A stretch of 64,000 nucleotides of DNA from Rhodovastum atsumiense (GCF_937425535.1 NZ_OW485604.1:103270-167269), one strand, 5' to 3'. Positions 17,156-26,600 are shown, counted from the stretch's first letter. Notes: generated from the letters alone by a model not told the origin. Program-made: numbers and translations.

Positions 17156-20100
17156 TTACGGCGCAACACCTCTGCTGGTCGCACGCCGTGCGGCACGATC
17201 CATCGCTGACCCTGGCATGAATCCACTCGGCATCAACCCGTGCAGCCTGTTGGTTTCCGCCAGCGTCTGGAAGCGACGTGTCGCACCACCAGCATCTGCA
17301 ACCTGCGCCGCAGCATCAAGCCGGTCAAGAACCTGCTCAGGATCCATTCGGGCGCCGATGGCTTCGGCTCTGACCCGGTCGGCATATTCGCTGATCATCA
17401 TTGACCGGCCTGGAAATGCCCCCAGCCCCTTCGCATACCCAAAATATTCAGCCTGGGCTTCCGTCAGGCCGCCAGACCGGCCTTGTTCTCTGTAGTGCCG
17501 AATACGTTCACCATATCTGCTTTCCAAGGCACCAACCGCGCCTGCTCCGGCACCTTCGCCACTGATGGCTCCGCTGACTGCCCCGCCGACCATACTGCTC
17601 ACCCCGCCGAGCACCTCTCCCGCACGGTCCAGGGCGCCATGGGTCTGCTCACCCGCGCCCGGCGTTCGGTCCCGCTCGCCTTGGACCTGATTGCCCTTGA
17701 CGAAGGCGTTGGCGACTGGCGCGGCAAGTTCGGCACCTCGTTCACGCTGCCCGTCCTTATCGACTTCATGGCGTGCGCGCAATGTGCTCTCCGTGACGCG
17801 ACCGACCGTCGCAGCGGCGCCCGTGAGTTCGGCCGTCACCGCGCCGGCGATGCCCCCACCAAGATGCGTGGAGGGCAGAGAGATCCCGGGCGCAACACCC
17901 GCATTCCGTTCAGCGCCGGACGGCAATGGCCGCGCCCCCCCAAGCGCCAGACTCATCACCCCATTGAACGAAGCGCGCCGTAACACGGAATCCTGGCCAT
18001 TGAGCGAGGTGTCGTACGCCCCCAGAGCTACCAGCTGGCCCATGATTTCCGCCCCTCCTGCGCCACCATAGCGGGCACGCCACTGACGGCCGTACTGATT
18101 GGCCAGCGCGATTGCCCGGGCTCCCACGCCGTGTCTGGCGACCGCAGCCGTCAAGGCCTCACGCGCGCGAGGTGCCACCCGGACTGCATTCACGGCCGCC
18201 TGCGCGGACTCGGTCAATGTCGCGCCGCCACTGACCGTCTTCGTCGCCGCTTGCTGATAAGCCTCGGTGGCGCTCAAGCTGCGTGCCGCCGATTCCTCGA
18301 GAGCGCGCTGCTCGCTTTGGCTTCGGCTCGCGAAGACCGAGTGCTCACGATTGTCGCGAAGATCCTTGGCGGCGCTTGCAACCATAGAACTCTGAAGAGA
18401 AGGATTTTCAGTAAATGCCTGGCTAATGGCGCGCTCCGCCGCGGCTCTTTGTGACTCAGAGACTCCCTCTCTATTTGTGAGGCTAACGCTTCCGCTGGCG
18501 CCCATGCCCATGCCTGGTTTAGCGGAAAGTGCCCCCTCCATGGCCATACCCATGGCCACGTTTTTATCCACCTGAGCTGACGTACTGATTCGCTCGGCGA
18601 GCGATGCAACACCTGAAATCGAGTTCGCCAAGGCTTCTGTTCTCGATGCCGACCATGACTGGCCAGCAGATTCCGAGTGGCCACCACGCTCATCCACGCT
18701 GAAGCTGTTGCCGACCACCCTGGCCAGACGGCTCCGGAAATCGTTGGTCGCCGTCTCCGCCACCGAACGCGCACTCTCCACCCGGTTCGAATCAACGGCC
18801 GAATACGTCATCGCCGGGTCCACACGCTCGGACCCGGTTTGGTGCAGACCCAATGTGGGATCAATGGTGCTCAGGGGAGCCAGCGACACCTTGCTGTACT
18901 GCTGGCCGATGTCGCGCGGCGCGGCAACATCCGGCCGCAGCGTCTCACCCCCAGCCATGCGCCCGACCATCGCATCGATGCCATGCCAGGTGCCATAGGC
19001 CAGTCCCGCCGCCAGCATCGGAACGGAACTCGCCATCATCCCGCCGACGCCGATCCAGGCCAGAAGCGCCTGATCCGCCTGCAGCGTGCCCGCGAGGCTC
19101 AGGATGCCATTGCCTGCACCAACCATGGCGCTCATGGAGCCGGTCAGCGCCATATGCTCGAACAGGTTGACGAGGGCCAGCAGCGGATACCACAGCTGGA
19201 TCCAGAGCAGACCTCCCAGGAATTTCCCGAGCATCGGCAGCGCGCCGGTGCCGAACAGCAGCATGATCATGACCAGGGGCATCAGCGCGTACTGGAAGCC
19301 TTCGATGAAGGTCATCATCGGCTGCACGTACATGCTGAACAGCGACGATTGTCCCATCCACTGCGCGGCCCGGTTCCGGGCCGCGTCGGCGATCATCGTG
19401 GCATATGAGGCGCTGTATGTGGACTCAGCGGACTGCGCCAATGCGTCGAGGAAAATTGGCACCAATGCACTGGTCATGACAAAATCGACCACGCTGGTCG
19501 TGCCGAGACCGATCCCGTTGAGCGCATCCGAGATGATGGTGACCGCTTCCGCCGACGACCCGGCATGCCCTCCCAGGACGGGAGCGATCTGGGCCAGGAA
19601 CTGTGGGACGAAGCTCGTTGCCGTGAAATTCCGAAGCTGCGTGAACGCGTTGGCGCAGTCGGTGTTGGTGGGGCTGCCGCCGATGTAGATCTCCGTGCCG
19701 TTCACGCTGGAGTTCAGCTCGAGCGCGGCGACGAAGCTCGGATTCCGCATGATCGCCTCGACGCTGGTGAGGCGCAACTCGATCGCCGGGACCGTGCATT
19801 CGGAGATATAGTTGACCCAGCTGCTGTAGACATCCGCCCCCGCAACCGGCGCGTTGGCAGCGCCGAAATTGCTGACGCTCATGGTGTGGATGCGGACCTT
19901 CTTGATGGTTTCCAGCGAGGCCTGGAAGCCGTGCTGGAGCATCGAAGGCGTGGAGAACGCCGTCTCGAAATGCTCGGTCAGCTTCATGCCCAGCAGCGAG
20001 AGAAAGGAGCCACTTGCCGCGAAGCCCACCGGCACACCGGCCTGGGTCACGACCGCGCCAGTGGACACGCTCTCGATTGCCACGGTTACCGGCGTGGCGA

Positions 20101-20314
20101 ACACCAGGCCGTACAGAATGAAGGCGATCAGCAGTTCCTTGAAGTCGATGCTCAGGCCGCCAGCGCGCAGGCTGCGGAACATCACTACCAGCGCGCCGAT
20201 GGCCGTGGCAATCCGGGCGGTGACCATGTAGTCGCCGCCCCCCGTGAGCATGACGATGCCCTGCAGGATCTGCTGCAGAAACGCCGTGTCGCCGATGGCG
20301 TAGATGGTCCACAT
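17156..20314 (-). CDS. traG: Conjugal transfer protein TraG (F-type)
   Basis: In F-type systems TraG has a membrane-bound N-terminal half that helps pilus assembly and a periplasmic C-terminal part that stabilises mating pairs. The start at 20314 (MWTIYAIGDTAFLQQILQGI) matches the characteristic TraG N-terminus; a longer frame upstream runs into traH. The 1052 residues have a hydrophobic N-terminal third and further membrane helices at about 360-470 (PLVMIMLLFGTGALPMLGKFLGGLLWIQLWYP; GNGILSLAGTL). A long Ser/Ala/Glu-rich helical C-terminal half follows. traH ends 2 bases before this start. The gene is followed by a terminator, so it closes the operon. Confidence 0.88.
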   Translation of the reverse strand: MWTIYAIGDTAFLQQILQGIVMLTGGGDYMVTARIATAIGALVVMFRSLRAGGLSIDFKELLIAFILYGLVFATPVTVAIESVSTGAVVTQAGVPVGFAASGSFLSLLGMKLTEHFETAFSTPSMLQHGFQASLETIKKVRIHTMSVSNFGAANAPVAGADVYSSWVNYISECTVPAIELRLTSVEAIMRNPSFVAALELNSSVNGTEIYIGGSPTNTDCANAFTQLRNFTATSFVPQFLAQIAPVLGGHAGSSAEAVTIISDALNGIGLGTTSVVDFVMTSALVPIFLDALAQSAESTYSASYATMIADAARNRAAQWMGQSSLFSMYVQPMMTFIEGFQYALMPLVMIMLLFGTGALPMLGKFLGGLLWIQLWYPLLALVNLFEHMALTGSMSAMVGAGNGILSLAGTLQADQALLAWIGVGGMMASSVPMLAAGLAYGTWHGIDAMVGRMAGGETLRPDVAAPRDIGQQYSKVSLAPLSTIDPTLGLHQTGSERVDPAMTYSAVDSNRVESARSVAETATNDFRSRLARVVGNSFSVDERGGHSESAGQSWSASRTEALANSISGVASLAERISTSAQVDKNVAMGMAMEGALSAKPGMGMGASGSVSLTNREGVSESQRAAAERAISQAFTENPSLQSSMVASAAKDLRDNREHSVFASRSQSEQRALEESAARSLSATEAYQQAATKTVSGGATLTESAQAAVNAVRVAPRAREALTAAVARHGVGARAIALANQYGRQWRARYGGAGGAEIMGQLVALGAYDTSLNGQDSVLRRASFNGVMSLALGGARPLPSGAERNAGVAPGISLPSTHLGGGIAGAVTAELTGAAATVGRVTESTLRARHEVDKDGQRERGAELAAPVANAFVKGNQVQGERDRTPGAGEQTHGALDRAGEVLGGVSSMVGGAVSGAISGEGAGAGAVGALESRYGERIRHYREQGRSGGLTEAQAEYFGYAKGLGAFPGRSMMISEYADRVRAEAIGARMDPEQVLDRLDAAAQVADAGGATRRFQTLAETNRLHGLMPSGFMPGSAMDRAARRATSRGVAP

Positions 20315-20316
20315 TG

Positions 20317-21753
20317 TCAGCGGGCCATACCGGTATTGGTGATGGCGTTGCCGAAGCCGCGCGGCAGCAGCATGGTGGCCCCCATCAGGCTCTGGTAGGT
20401 CGACACCACCGTCGTCAGGCTGCCCCATCGCGCCTGGTGCAGCTGCTCCTCGCTGCGCACCGCGACCCAGCTTTGCTCGATCAGCGCCGCCACGTCCTTG
20501 GCGCGGGTATCCTGCGACACCGCGACGGACGCCCGTACCGCGCGGAGCATGTCATGGACGAGGCTCTTGGCCATCAGACCGGCGATATGCGGCGCCGTGT
20601 CCTCAACCAGGCTCTTCGCGGCGTCCTTGCTCTTCGACGACAGACGAATGACCAGCCCGCCCAGTCCATTCGGCAACAGGCCGAGGACCGCCTGCTCATC
20701 GTTGGTGAGCGCCACGCCGCCGCCGACCTTGTCGATAATCCCACCCGAGCCGGATGTCCCCTCGAACGCGTTCAGGATCATCGTCTTGAACCCGGTAATC
20801 CTGACCGTGGAAGCGGCCGGATTGAGGCAACCATCCTCATCCGTGGTGTCGCAGGCCAGGATCGACACTATCCCACCATCGATCAGGGACTCGATCAGGT
20901 CAGCGCGCCCGGTGATCGTCTTCACGTTCAGGTTCTGCGTTCCGGCCCCCTCGGTATCGTCGGCGAGATCGCCAACGATCACGGTGCCACCGATATTCAT
21001 CAGGATCTGCAGGAGCGCGGTATCACCGTAGTTGAACCAAGCGCTGGCGTTCTGCTTCTTCAGGGCGCGCCACGTGACATTGCCCTGGATCCGTTTGGCG
21101 GCGTCCGTCGGCGCGCCCGAGAGCACGCGCTCCACCGGGTTACTCCCCGAGGTCGTGGAGAATGCGTCAAAGGCGTCACTGGCAACACCCCGCACCATGC
21201 CGATCAGTGAGGCCTTGGTGTTGTCCTGATCCGTGAAGGCGCTGGCAGCATCGTTAACGATGCCCTGCGCCAGCTGGCAGCTGTTGCTGAACTTGGACAC
21301 CCATTCCTGGATCTTCCGGGCCAGCGTTTCGATTGTATTCATGCAGGTCGGACACATCGCCTGCATGGCCAGCTGAAACGCGTATCCCGACGCATTGGAC
21401 GCAATGGCCTTCAGCAAGGCCTCGAACTGCGCGGCGTTGATAAACGAGAACGACCCGGCAAAGAAGTCGATACCGCCGCACCCTGCCTTGAAGGAGGGCG
21501 GCGTGATCGAGACGAGGTTGGCGTTGACGATGCGGTTGCTGACCGCGACCCCACCCCCCGAAATCACACCACGGCGGGCTGTGCTGAACACGGAAGGTGG
21601 CGTGGCACTGGCCATGGCGTTGAACATGCTGTCCATCTCATGCGCGAGATCGGCCATCGCCACGCGCGGCACTGACCATGCCAGTACCAGAAAGACGACC
21701 AACCGGTGCACTTGCTTCCGCATCTCTGCCGGTCTGGGGGATGGCACCGTCAT
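20317..21753 (-). CDS. traH: Conjugal transfer protein TraH (F-type)
   Basis: Periplasmic/outer-membrane-associated pilus assembly protein of F-type systems, 478 residues. The start overlaps the traF stop (ATGA), so 21753 is preferred over the Met ten residues later. A signal peptide-like segment (KQVHRLVVFLVLAWSVPRVAMA) is followed by the family hallmarks: RRGVISGGGVAVSNR, FKAGCGGIDFFAGSFSFIN, and the Cys-containing MCPTCMNTIETLARKIQEW and NSCQLAQ. Helical coiled regions make up the C-terminal half. Confidence 0.92.
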   Translation of the reverse strand: MTVPSPRPAEMRKQVHRLVVFLVLAWSVPRVAMADLAHEMDSMFNAMASATPPSVFSTARRGVISGGGVAVSNRIVNANLVSITPPSFKAGCGGIDFFAGSFSFINAAQFEALLKAIASNASGYAFQLAMQAMCPTCMNTIETLARKIQEWVSKFSNSCQLAQGIVNDAASAFTDQDNTKASLIGMVRGVASDAFDAFSTTSGSNPVERVLSGAPTDAAKRIQGNVTWRALKKQNASAWFNYGDTALLQILMNIGGTVIVGDLADDTEGAGTQNLNVKTITGRADLIESLIDGGIVSILACDTTDEDGCLNPAASTVRITGFKTMILNAFEGTSGSGGIIDKVGGGVALTNDEQAVLGLLPNGLGGLVIRLSSKSKDAAKSLVEDTAPHIAGLMAKSLVHDMLRAVRASVAVSQDTRAKDVAALIEQSWVAVRSEEQLHQARWGSLTTVVSTYQSLMGATMLLPRGFGNAITNTGMAR

Positions 21754-22571
21754 TGGCTGTCTTCCATGCGGGCCGCGATGTAGCCAGAGAACTTTTCCGG
21801 GTCTTCCAGCAGGTCCGGTGTGATGCCGTTCACCAGAGAGAGGAAGGACCGTTCCCGCACCGGGCGTGTTGCCCGGTAGTCATCCTCGCTGATCCAGCCG
21901 GCGAGGCGGGCACGGAGCAGCGTCCGCTCCGCGATCGCCGGCAGGCTCAGAACGCTCTCGGACAGGACCAGGAATTCGCTGGGGGGCCGCATCAGCACGA
22001 GCGCCGGCGCGTCCTTGACGCCCATGCGCTGCGCCTGCCCCGCGTCGGGAGCCCATGCGCGCAGGGGCACCCTCGGCATGGGTTTCCCGTCGAGCGAAAC
22101 ATAGAGCACGGTGAAGCCGTACAGCCGCTGGGCGGCCTCCAGGCTTTCGACCTGCGTGCCGCACAGCGGGCAATCGGAACGAAAGAAGTAGACGAGGCCG
22201 ACCGTCTGGGCCAGTGATCGCAGAAGCATCTGGGTTGCGGCGCTGGCGATCTCATTGGCGGTGTTGGCGCCCACGCTGTCCAGGGGCCGCTCGGTATTGG
22301 CGTCGAGCGCCGGCGTGGTGGCGATCACCTCCTGGAAGGTCCGCCGGAACGCCGTTGACTTGTCCATCATGATTCGCTGCAGGACCAGGAAACGCCGCAC
22401 ATTCTCGGGCGTGGGATTGTCGATGGCCGCATCACGGTAGGTGTCGAGGTTCTGGCGAAACCAGGCAACCGACAGCGGCAAGGGCTCGGCCCGCGTGGAT
22501 GGCGTAACGGACGGCTGAACCGGCGGCACAGGATTCACCGCAACGGGCTTGGGTGGGGGCGATGGCGGCAA
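21750..22571 (-). CDS. traF: Conjugal transfer protein TraF, 5'-truncated
   Basis: Thioredoxin-fold periplasmic protein of F-type secretion systems. The visible frame from a TTG at 22571 gives 273 residues with the redox-like pair Cys134-x-x-Cys137 (RSDCPLCG). Thioredoxin strands follow (TVLYVSLDGKPMPRVP and VKDAPALVLM). The same frame stays open to a stop at 22701-22703 and reads GREGWFWYRDP, which resembles the start of mature TraF (GW.WY). No ATG, GTG or TTG exists upstream of 22571 and no signal peptide is present. A TTG start would give a cytoplasmic protein. I conclude that the 5' end was removed by a rearrangement at about 22700. Confidence 0.8.
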   Translation of the reverse strand: MPPSPPPKPVAVNPVPPVQPSVTPSTRAEPLPLSVAWFRQNLDTYRDAAIDNPTPENVRRFLVLQRIMMDKSTAFRRTFQEVIATTPALDANTERPLDSVGANTANEIASAATQMLLRSLAQTVGLVYFFRSDCPLCGTQVESLEAAQRLYGFTVLYVSLDGKPMPRVPLRAWAPDAGQAQRMGVKDAPALVLMRPPSEFLVLSESVLSLPAIAERTLLRARLAGWISEDDYRATRPVRERSFLSLVNGITPDLLEDPEKFSGYIAARMEDSQ

Positions 22572-22770
22572 GGGAGGGTCCGCCGGCTCAGCAGCCGGAT
22601 CCCGATACCAGAACCACCCTTCGCGGCCGCGACTGAGCCATTCACGCCCGGGCAGTTCTTCTTGCGCTCCGGCGACATCCAGTTCAACTGACGGGTGACG
22701 CTATCACTAATTACGTATTAGCAACAAAACTCTTCAGTAAAAATCTGCAATGAAACCTGCAGGCTCCTCC
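22572..22770. other. Junction upstream of truncated traF
   Basis: Positions 22572-22700 still encode the N-terminal part of TraF in the - strand frame, but without a start codon. At about 22701 the composition becomes AT-rich (ACTAATTACGTATTAGC, a near-palindrome) and no further tra gene follows. This is the break point of the transfer operon. Confidence 0.5.
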
Positions 22771-23172
22771 TTATGGTTTCCGTACCGCCGCTCCCGCAGC
22801 ACCAGCCCGCGCCAGCGCCGCGTCGGCCAGCCGGACCTGCAGCAGCCGCGCGATGTCGTCGCTGCGGAAAAACAATGAACGGCACCCCGGCAGCCGCACC
22901 GGCACGAGCACCCCGCTCTCGATCCAGCGTCGGATCGTCCGGTCGGAGCGGCCGAAGATCCGCCGCACCTCACGCGCCGGCAGCAGCGCCGGAAGCGCCG
23001 GCGCTGCTGCCGGCGCCGCGGTGCTCTCGCCACCGGTCGGTGGACTCGCCGGTGCGGGCATCGCTCCGGCATCGCCCGCACGCTCATTGCTCTGTTCCTG
23101 GACCGGCATGCCGCTTCGCCGGCCGCCAGGAGCGCGTGGCCTGCGACGTAGAGCGGAAGACTTCACTGCCAC
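22771..23172 (-). CDS. MerR/excisionase-like helix-turn-helix protein
   Basis: 133 residues from a GTG at 23172; a Met at 23109 is an alternative start. The first half is Pro/Ala/Gly-rich and probably disordered. The second half is a small winged HTH: LLPAREVRRIFGRSDRTIRRWIESGVLVPVRLPG, followed by the wing and a helix (SLFFRSDDIARLLQVRLADAAL). Such domains occur in excisionases and plasmid regulators. It may regulate or assist the tyrosine recombinase encoded at 25508. Confidence 0.7.
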   Translation of the reverse strand: MAVKSSALRRRPRAPGGRRSGMPVQEQSNERAGDAGAMPAPASPPTGGESTAAPAAAPALPALLPAREVRRIFGRSDRTIRRWIESGVLVPVRLPGCRSLFFRSDDIARLLQVRLADAALARAGAAGAAVRKP

Positions 23173-23543
23173 TGAGCGGTACTTTTGGAGATGGCCGGAC
23201 CAGCAGCAACTAAGCTGAACAGCACATCTTCGGTCTTGTCGAAACGGTAGAAATTGCGGCTGCTGATCTGGGTGCTCGGAGCCCCTGCGCCGGCCGACCG
23301 ACTCCGCCGTGATGAGCCGCGGCGTATCGGTGGTGCTGATGCCGGCCAGCTAGGAAACGCCACAGCGCCCAGCGGCACGTCATGACCTTGCATACCATCG
23401 GTTTCGGCCTGAGGCCTGCGGACAGGGCGGGAGCGTGCGGTTGGCATGGGTCATCGATCGCGCCGCGCCCAGCTGCCCGCCAGTGAATAGCGCTGCAGAA
23501 ATTCAGGAAAACTCGTCGGCGGCAATTCAGACTGCTCGTGCTT
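23173..23543. other. Gap without a recognised gene
   Basis: Frames exist but are Arg/Pro/Ala-rich and have no ribosome-binding site. Nothing else is recognised. Confidence 0.4.
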
Positions 23544-24404
23544 CTACTGTTCGTGCTGAGCGGCCCGTTGGCGGTTCGCTTCCCCGAAATGCCGCAGAGC
23601 CGTGCCGATCTCAGCTCTGTGAAAGGGCGGGGTTAGCAATGCCAGCGCATCGAACACGAAGGCGCCGAACTGGCCGTGCTTCGCGCTGACCGTGGACGGC
23701 GGCGCACCGTGGTGCCGTGCCCAGAGGTGGGCAAGGCCTTCAATCCCAAACATCAGTGGATCCGGCGTCTCTGGAGCGCCACGGCGTATCTCACCCTGAG
23801 CGGCCGCCACATCCGGCAGTCCCCGCGCCAAACTGCCCAATACGTCCAGGCAGATGCCCAGTCGCTCCAGAAGCTCCGGAGCACGACTGAAGACCGGCTT
23901 GGTGAGTTTCAAGCCTTCCAACTCAACGGTCTCGGGCGGACGACCGTCGAGCGGCAGCTGTGCCGGCCCGATCGCCTGCAGCAGCAGTCGCGGATCTATG
24001 TCCAGGAGGTGAGCGTGCAGGCGCCGGGCCGCCTTGGCGGCTGCCTCCAGCTTGTCACGTCGCGAGGCAGGGCGGCCATAGGCTTCATGCCCTGCGCGGT
24101 AGCGCGCGGTGTTGGCCAGTACGTTTTGCAAAGCAGCACCGGCTAACGCGATACCAAGATAATTGATAGCCAGCTGTTCCAAAATTGCCGAAGAATTATC
24201 TGCAGCCTTGGCAAGGCCCGCAAGGTAGCTATCAATTTTCGCCAGTGCCTTGTCGTGCTGACCGGTGTGGCTGAACGCCCGCGTGTAGCGAATCTTCAGT
24301 TCATTGAGCTTCACAGGAGGGCCCTGGCAGGCCTTGTTATGAGAGATCACCCGAAGGCGCAGCTCGTGGATCAGTTCCGGGGTGTAGCTTGGACGCGCCA
24401 TCAT
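23544..24404 (-). CDS. Unknown helical protein, 286 aa
   Basis: The frame starts with ATGATG at 24404. The protein is almost entirely helical and slightly basic at the N-terminus (SYTPELIHELRLRVISHNKACQ). There is a central Ala-rich region (ALAGAALQNVLANTARYRAG) and a C-terminal part with many His/Arg/Ala. There are no membrane helices and no catalytic motif that I recognise. It is divergent from the toxin-antitoxin operon with 125 bases between the two. The family is unknown to me. Confidence 0.6.
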   Translation of the reverse strand: MMARPSYTPELIHELRLRVISHNKACQGPPVKLNELKIRYTRAFSHTGQHDKALAKIDSYLAGLAKAADNSSAILEQLAINYLGIALAGAALQNVLANTARYRAGHEAYGRPASRRDKLEAAAKAARRLHAHLLDIDPRLLLQAIGPAQLPLDGRPPETVELEGLKLTKPVFSRAPELLERLGICLDVLGSLARGLPDVAAAQGEIRRGAPETPDPLMFGIEGLAHLWARHHGAPPSTVSAKHGQFGAFVFDALALLTPPFHRAEIGTALRHFGEANRQRAAQHEQ

Positions 24405-24442
24405 TCTTCCCCTGCAACTTCAGGGCATCATCTTACTCCCGG

Positions 24443-24471
24443 ATGTCACGCATGATAACGTCCTTTATAAT
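24443..24471 (+). promoter_or_regulatory. Candidate promoter of the toxin-antitoxin operon
   Basis: A perfect TATAAT at 24466-24471 is preceded at near-standard distance by TGTCAC at about 24444, a moderate -35 box. Transcription would begin at about 24478, some 50 bases before the antitoxin ATG. Confidence 0.45.
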
Positions 24472-24529
24472 GCGCTAAGCCTTGCCCCGGCGCACCGCCG
24501 CAGGTAGGGTCCGACCCTGGAGGCTCCCC

Positions 24530-24808
24530 ATGCCCGACGACGCCCGCATCGTGACCGTGCACATCCCGGCCGTGCTCGCCGACCAGCTCGGCGGCCCCGG
24601 TCCCGCGCTCGACCGCCAAGCCCTGGAGGCGCTCGCCATCCGGGCCTACCAGGTCGGCACCCTCACGGCCTATGAGCTGCGCCAGACCCTCGGCATCGCG
24701 ACCCGCCACGAGCTTGACGCCTTCCTCAAGACGCGCGGCGTCTACGAGCCGGTGACGCCGGAGGACCTCCAGCGTGACCTCGAAGACCTGCGAGCGTTCC
24801 GCGCCTGA
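24530..24808 (+). CDS. UPF0175 family antitoxin
   Basis: 92 residues from an ATG with GGAGG at spacing 7. The sequence TVHIPAVLADQLGG ... LDRQALEALAIRAYQVGTLTAYELRQTLGIATRHELDAFLKTRGVY is typical of UPF0175: an initial strand for operator binding followed by an HTH-like helical part that pairs with a PIN-like toxin. The toxin gene starts three bases after the stop, the standard antitoxin-first order. Confidence 0.8.
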   Translation: MPDDARIVTVHIPAVLADQLGGPGPALDRQALEALAIRAYQVGTLTAYELRQTLGIATRHELDAFLKTRGVYEPVTPEDLQRDLEDLRAFRA

Positions 24809-24811
24809 GCC

Positions 24812-25321
24812 GTGCCGGGCATCGTCGTCGCGGACGCGGGTCCGCTGCACTACCTCGTCCTCATCGGCCACATCGAGGTGCTGCCCCGGCTGTTCGGTGC
24901 AGTGTCGGTCCCCACGACCGTTGCCGACGAGCTGCGTCACCCGAATGCGCCGGACGCGGTGCGCGCATGGGCGGCCGCCCCGCCGCCCTGGCTCGCGGTG
25001 CATCCAGACTCTGCCGAGCCGACCGAGGATCTGCGGCGACTGGATCCCGGCGAACGCGCCGCGATCGCGCTGGCGCACACCCTCGGCGCCGGGCTGCTCC
25101 TGATCGACGACCGCGCCGGGGTCGCCGTGGCACGCCAGCAAGGCTTCCGGGTCACCGGCACCCTCGGTGTATTGGCCGACGCCGCGGCCGAGGGGTTGCT
25201 CGACTTGGCCGCAGCCTTCGCCGCGCTGCGCGCCACCAACTTCCGCCACGCGCCGGCCCTGCTTGACGCGCTGCTTGCCGCGGATCGTGCGCGCCGGGGT
25301 GAGCCGGAAGGTGACCGATGA
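24812..25321 (+). CDS. DUF3368 PIN-like toxin
   Basis: 169 residues from a GTG at 24812. It starts with the PIN-fold strand and first acidic residue (IVVADAGPLHYLVLIGHIEVL). The VPTTVADEL segment follows, then GERAAIALAHTLGAGLLLIDDRAGVAVARQQGF with the later acidic residues (Glu, Asp-Asp). DUF3368 proteins pair with UPF0175 antitoxins and are thought to be RNases. The next small gene overlaps its stop in an ATGA. Confidence 0.82.
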   Translation: MPGIVVADAGPLHYLVLIGHIEVLPRLFGAVSVPTTVADELRHPNAPDAVRAWAAAPPPWLAVHPDSAEPTEDLRRLDPGERAAIALAHTLGAGLLLIDDRAGVAVARQQGFRVTGTLGVLADAAAEGLLDLAAAFAALRATNFRHAPALLDALLAADRARRGEPEGDR

Positions 25322-25518
25322 TCGCGCGGTGGTCCTACCGACCTGCACAGCCGGGTGAGCTGGCGCAGGCGATCGCCGAAGCCAAGGCCGCGGCGCGCGC
25401 CGCCGGCCTGACGGATGTCGATATCGACGCCGAGCTCGCGGCCTACAACGCCGAGCGGCGGGACGCACCGCCGACGCGGATGGGCGACCGCGATCGGGAG
25501 CCGTCCGATGGCGCATGA
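25318..25518 (+). CDS. Small unknown protein, 66 aa, coupled to the toxin gene
   Basis: Begins in an ATGA overlap with the DUF3368 gene and overlaps the start of the recombinase gene by 11 bases. The sequence has a helical middle (ELAQAIAEAKAAARAAGLTDVDIDAELAAYNAER) and a charged tail. The helix plus acidic pattern is reminiscent of small antitoxin-like proteins. The tight coupling on both sides supports translation, but the function is unknown. Confidence 0.55.
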   Translation: MIARWSYRPAQPGELAQAIAEAKAAARAAGLTDVDIDAELAAYNAERRDAPPTRMGDRDREPSDGA

Positions 25519-26491
25519 CCTGGTCCTCGCCGACCACCGCTCCCCTGCCTTCCCCGGAGCGTCGGTCGTGCCCGGGCTCGTGGTTGACGCCGGCGAGGCG
25601 GTCGTGCAGCGCTACGTGGAGTTCTTCGCGGCGCAGATCCGCAACGCCAACACGCGGGCGGCCTACGTCCGCGCGGCGTCGGATTTCTTCGGCTGGTGCG
25701 GGCGGCACGGCCTGGCGCTGGCCGCCATCGGGCCGATGCACGTGGCGGTCTGGGTCGAAAGCCTCGGTCAGGCGGGGCTGTCGGCGCCGAGCGTAAAGCA
25801 GCGGCTCGCGGCGATCAGGATGCTGTTCGACTGGCTGGTGGTCGGCCAGGTGGTGCCGCACAACCCCGCCGCCGCAGTGCACGGGCCGAAGCACAGCGTG
25901 GCCAAGGGCAAGACCCGGATGCCGACGCGAGAGGAGGCGAAGGCGCTGCTCGCCGCCATCCCGACCGACGGCGTCGTCGGGCTGCGTGACCGGGCGCTGA
26001 TCGGCACCCTGTTCTACACTTTCGCCCGGGTGGGCGCGGCGACGGCGATGCGCGTCGGCGACTACTACCCCGTCGGCCGGCGCTGGTGGGTGCGGCTGCG
26101 CGAGAAGGGCGGCCGGTATCACGAGATGCCCTGCCACCACGCGCTGCAGGACTGGCTCGACGCCTACCTCGCGGCGGCCGGGATCGAGGCCGACACACGC
26201 GGCCCGCTGTTCCGCACCGCCGCGGGCCGGACGGGCCGGCTGACGGCGGCGGCGATGACGCAGCCCGACGTCTACAGGATGATCGGGCGCCGGGCCACGG
26301 CCGCCGGCGTCGCCACCCGGATCGGCTGCCATTCCTGGAGGGCGCGCGGCATCACCGCCTATTTGGAAAATGGCGGACTGCTGGAGCATGCGCAGGCGAT
26401 GGCGGGCCATGCCAGCGCGCGCACGACCAAGCTCTATGACCGCCGCGGCGAACAGGTCTCGCTCGATGAGGTGGAGCGGATCACGCTTTGA
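25508..26491 (+). CDS. Tyrosine recombinase / integrase
   Basis: 327 residues; the ATG at 25508 is chosen over an in-frame upstream start because the upstream part overlaps the small gene and lacks family character. Residues about 30-125 are the SAM-like core-binding domain (RYVEFFAAQIRNANTRAAYVRAASDFFGWC). The catalytic domain keeps all key residues: Arg174 (TFARVG), Lys200, His275-x-x-Arg278 (CHSWRARGIT), His301 and Tyr310 (HASARTTKLYDRR). Proteins of this kind resolve plasmid dimers or integrate mobile elements. No attachment site can be recognised by eye. Confidence 0.9.
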   Translation: MAHDLVLADHRSPAFPGASVVPGLVVDAGEAVVQRYVEFFAAQIRNANTRAAYVRAASDFFGWCGRHGLALAAIGPMHVAVWVESLGQAGLSAPSVKQRLAAIRMLFDWLVVGQVVPHNPAAAVHGPKHSVAKGKTRMPTREEAKALLAAIPTDGVVGLRDRALIGTLFYTFARVGAATAMRVGDYYPVGRRWWVRLREKGGRYHEMPCHHALQDWLDAYLAAAGIEADTRGPLFRTAAGRTGRLTAAAMTQPDVYRMIGRRATAAGVATRIGCHSWRARGITAYLENGGLLEHAQAMAGHASARTTKLYDRRGEQVSLDEVERITL

Positions 26492-26600
26492 CCGACTTGG
26501 CTGATGGCATTGCTGCTGGCTGTCTTACCAAAAGATGGCTCTACTGGTCGTTGCGGATATCGTGGAGGCAATCGTGGACGGGTGGCTGTCTGTGGAGCTG

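Noticed and set aside
24446..26410. 654-residue - strand frame opposite the toxin-antitoxin and recombinase genes
   Set aside because: Shadow of well-supported genes on the + strand; composition biased to Arg/Gly/Ala.
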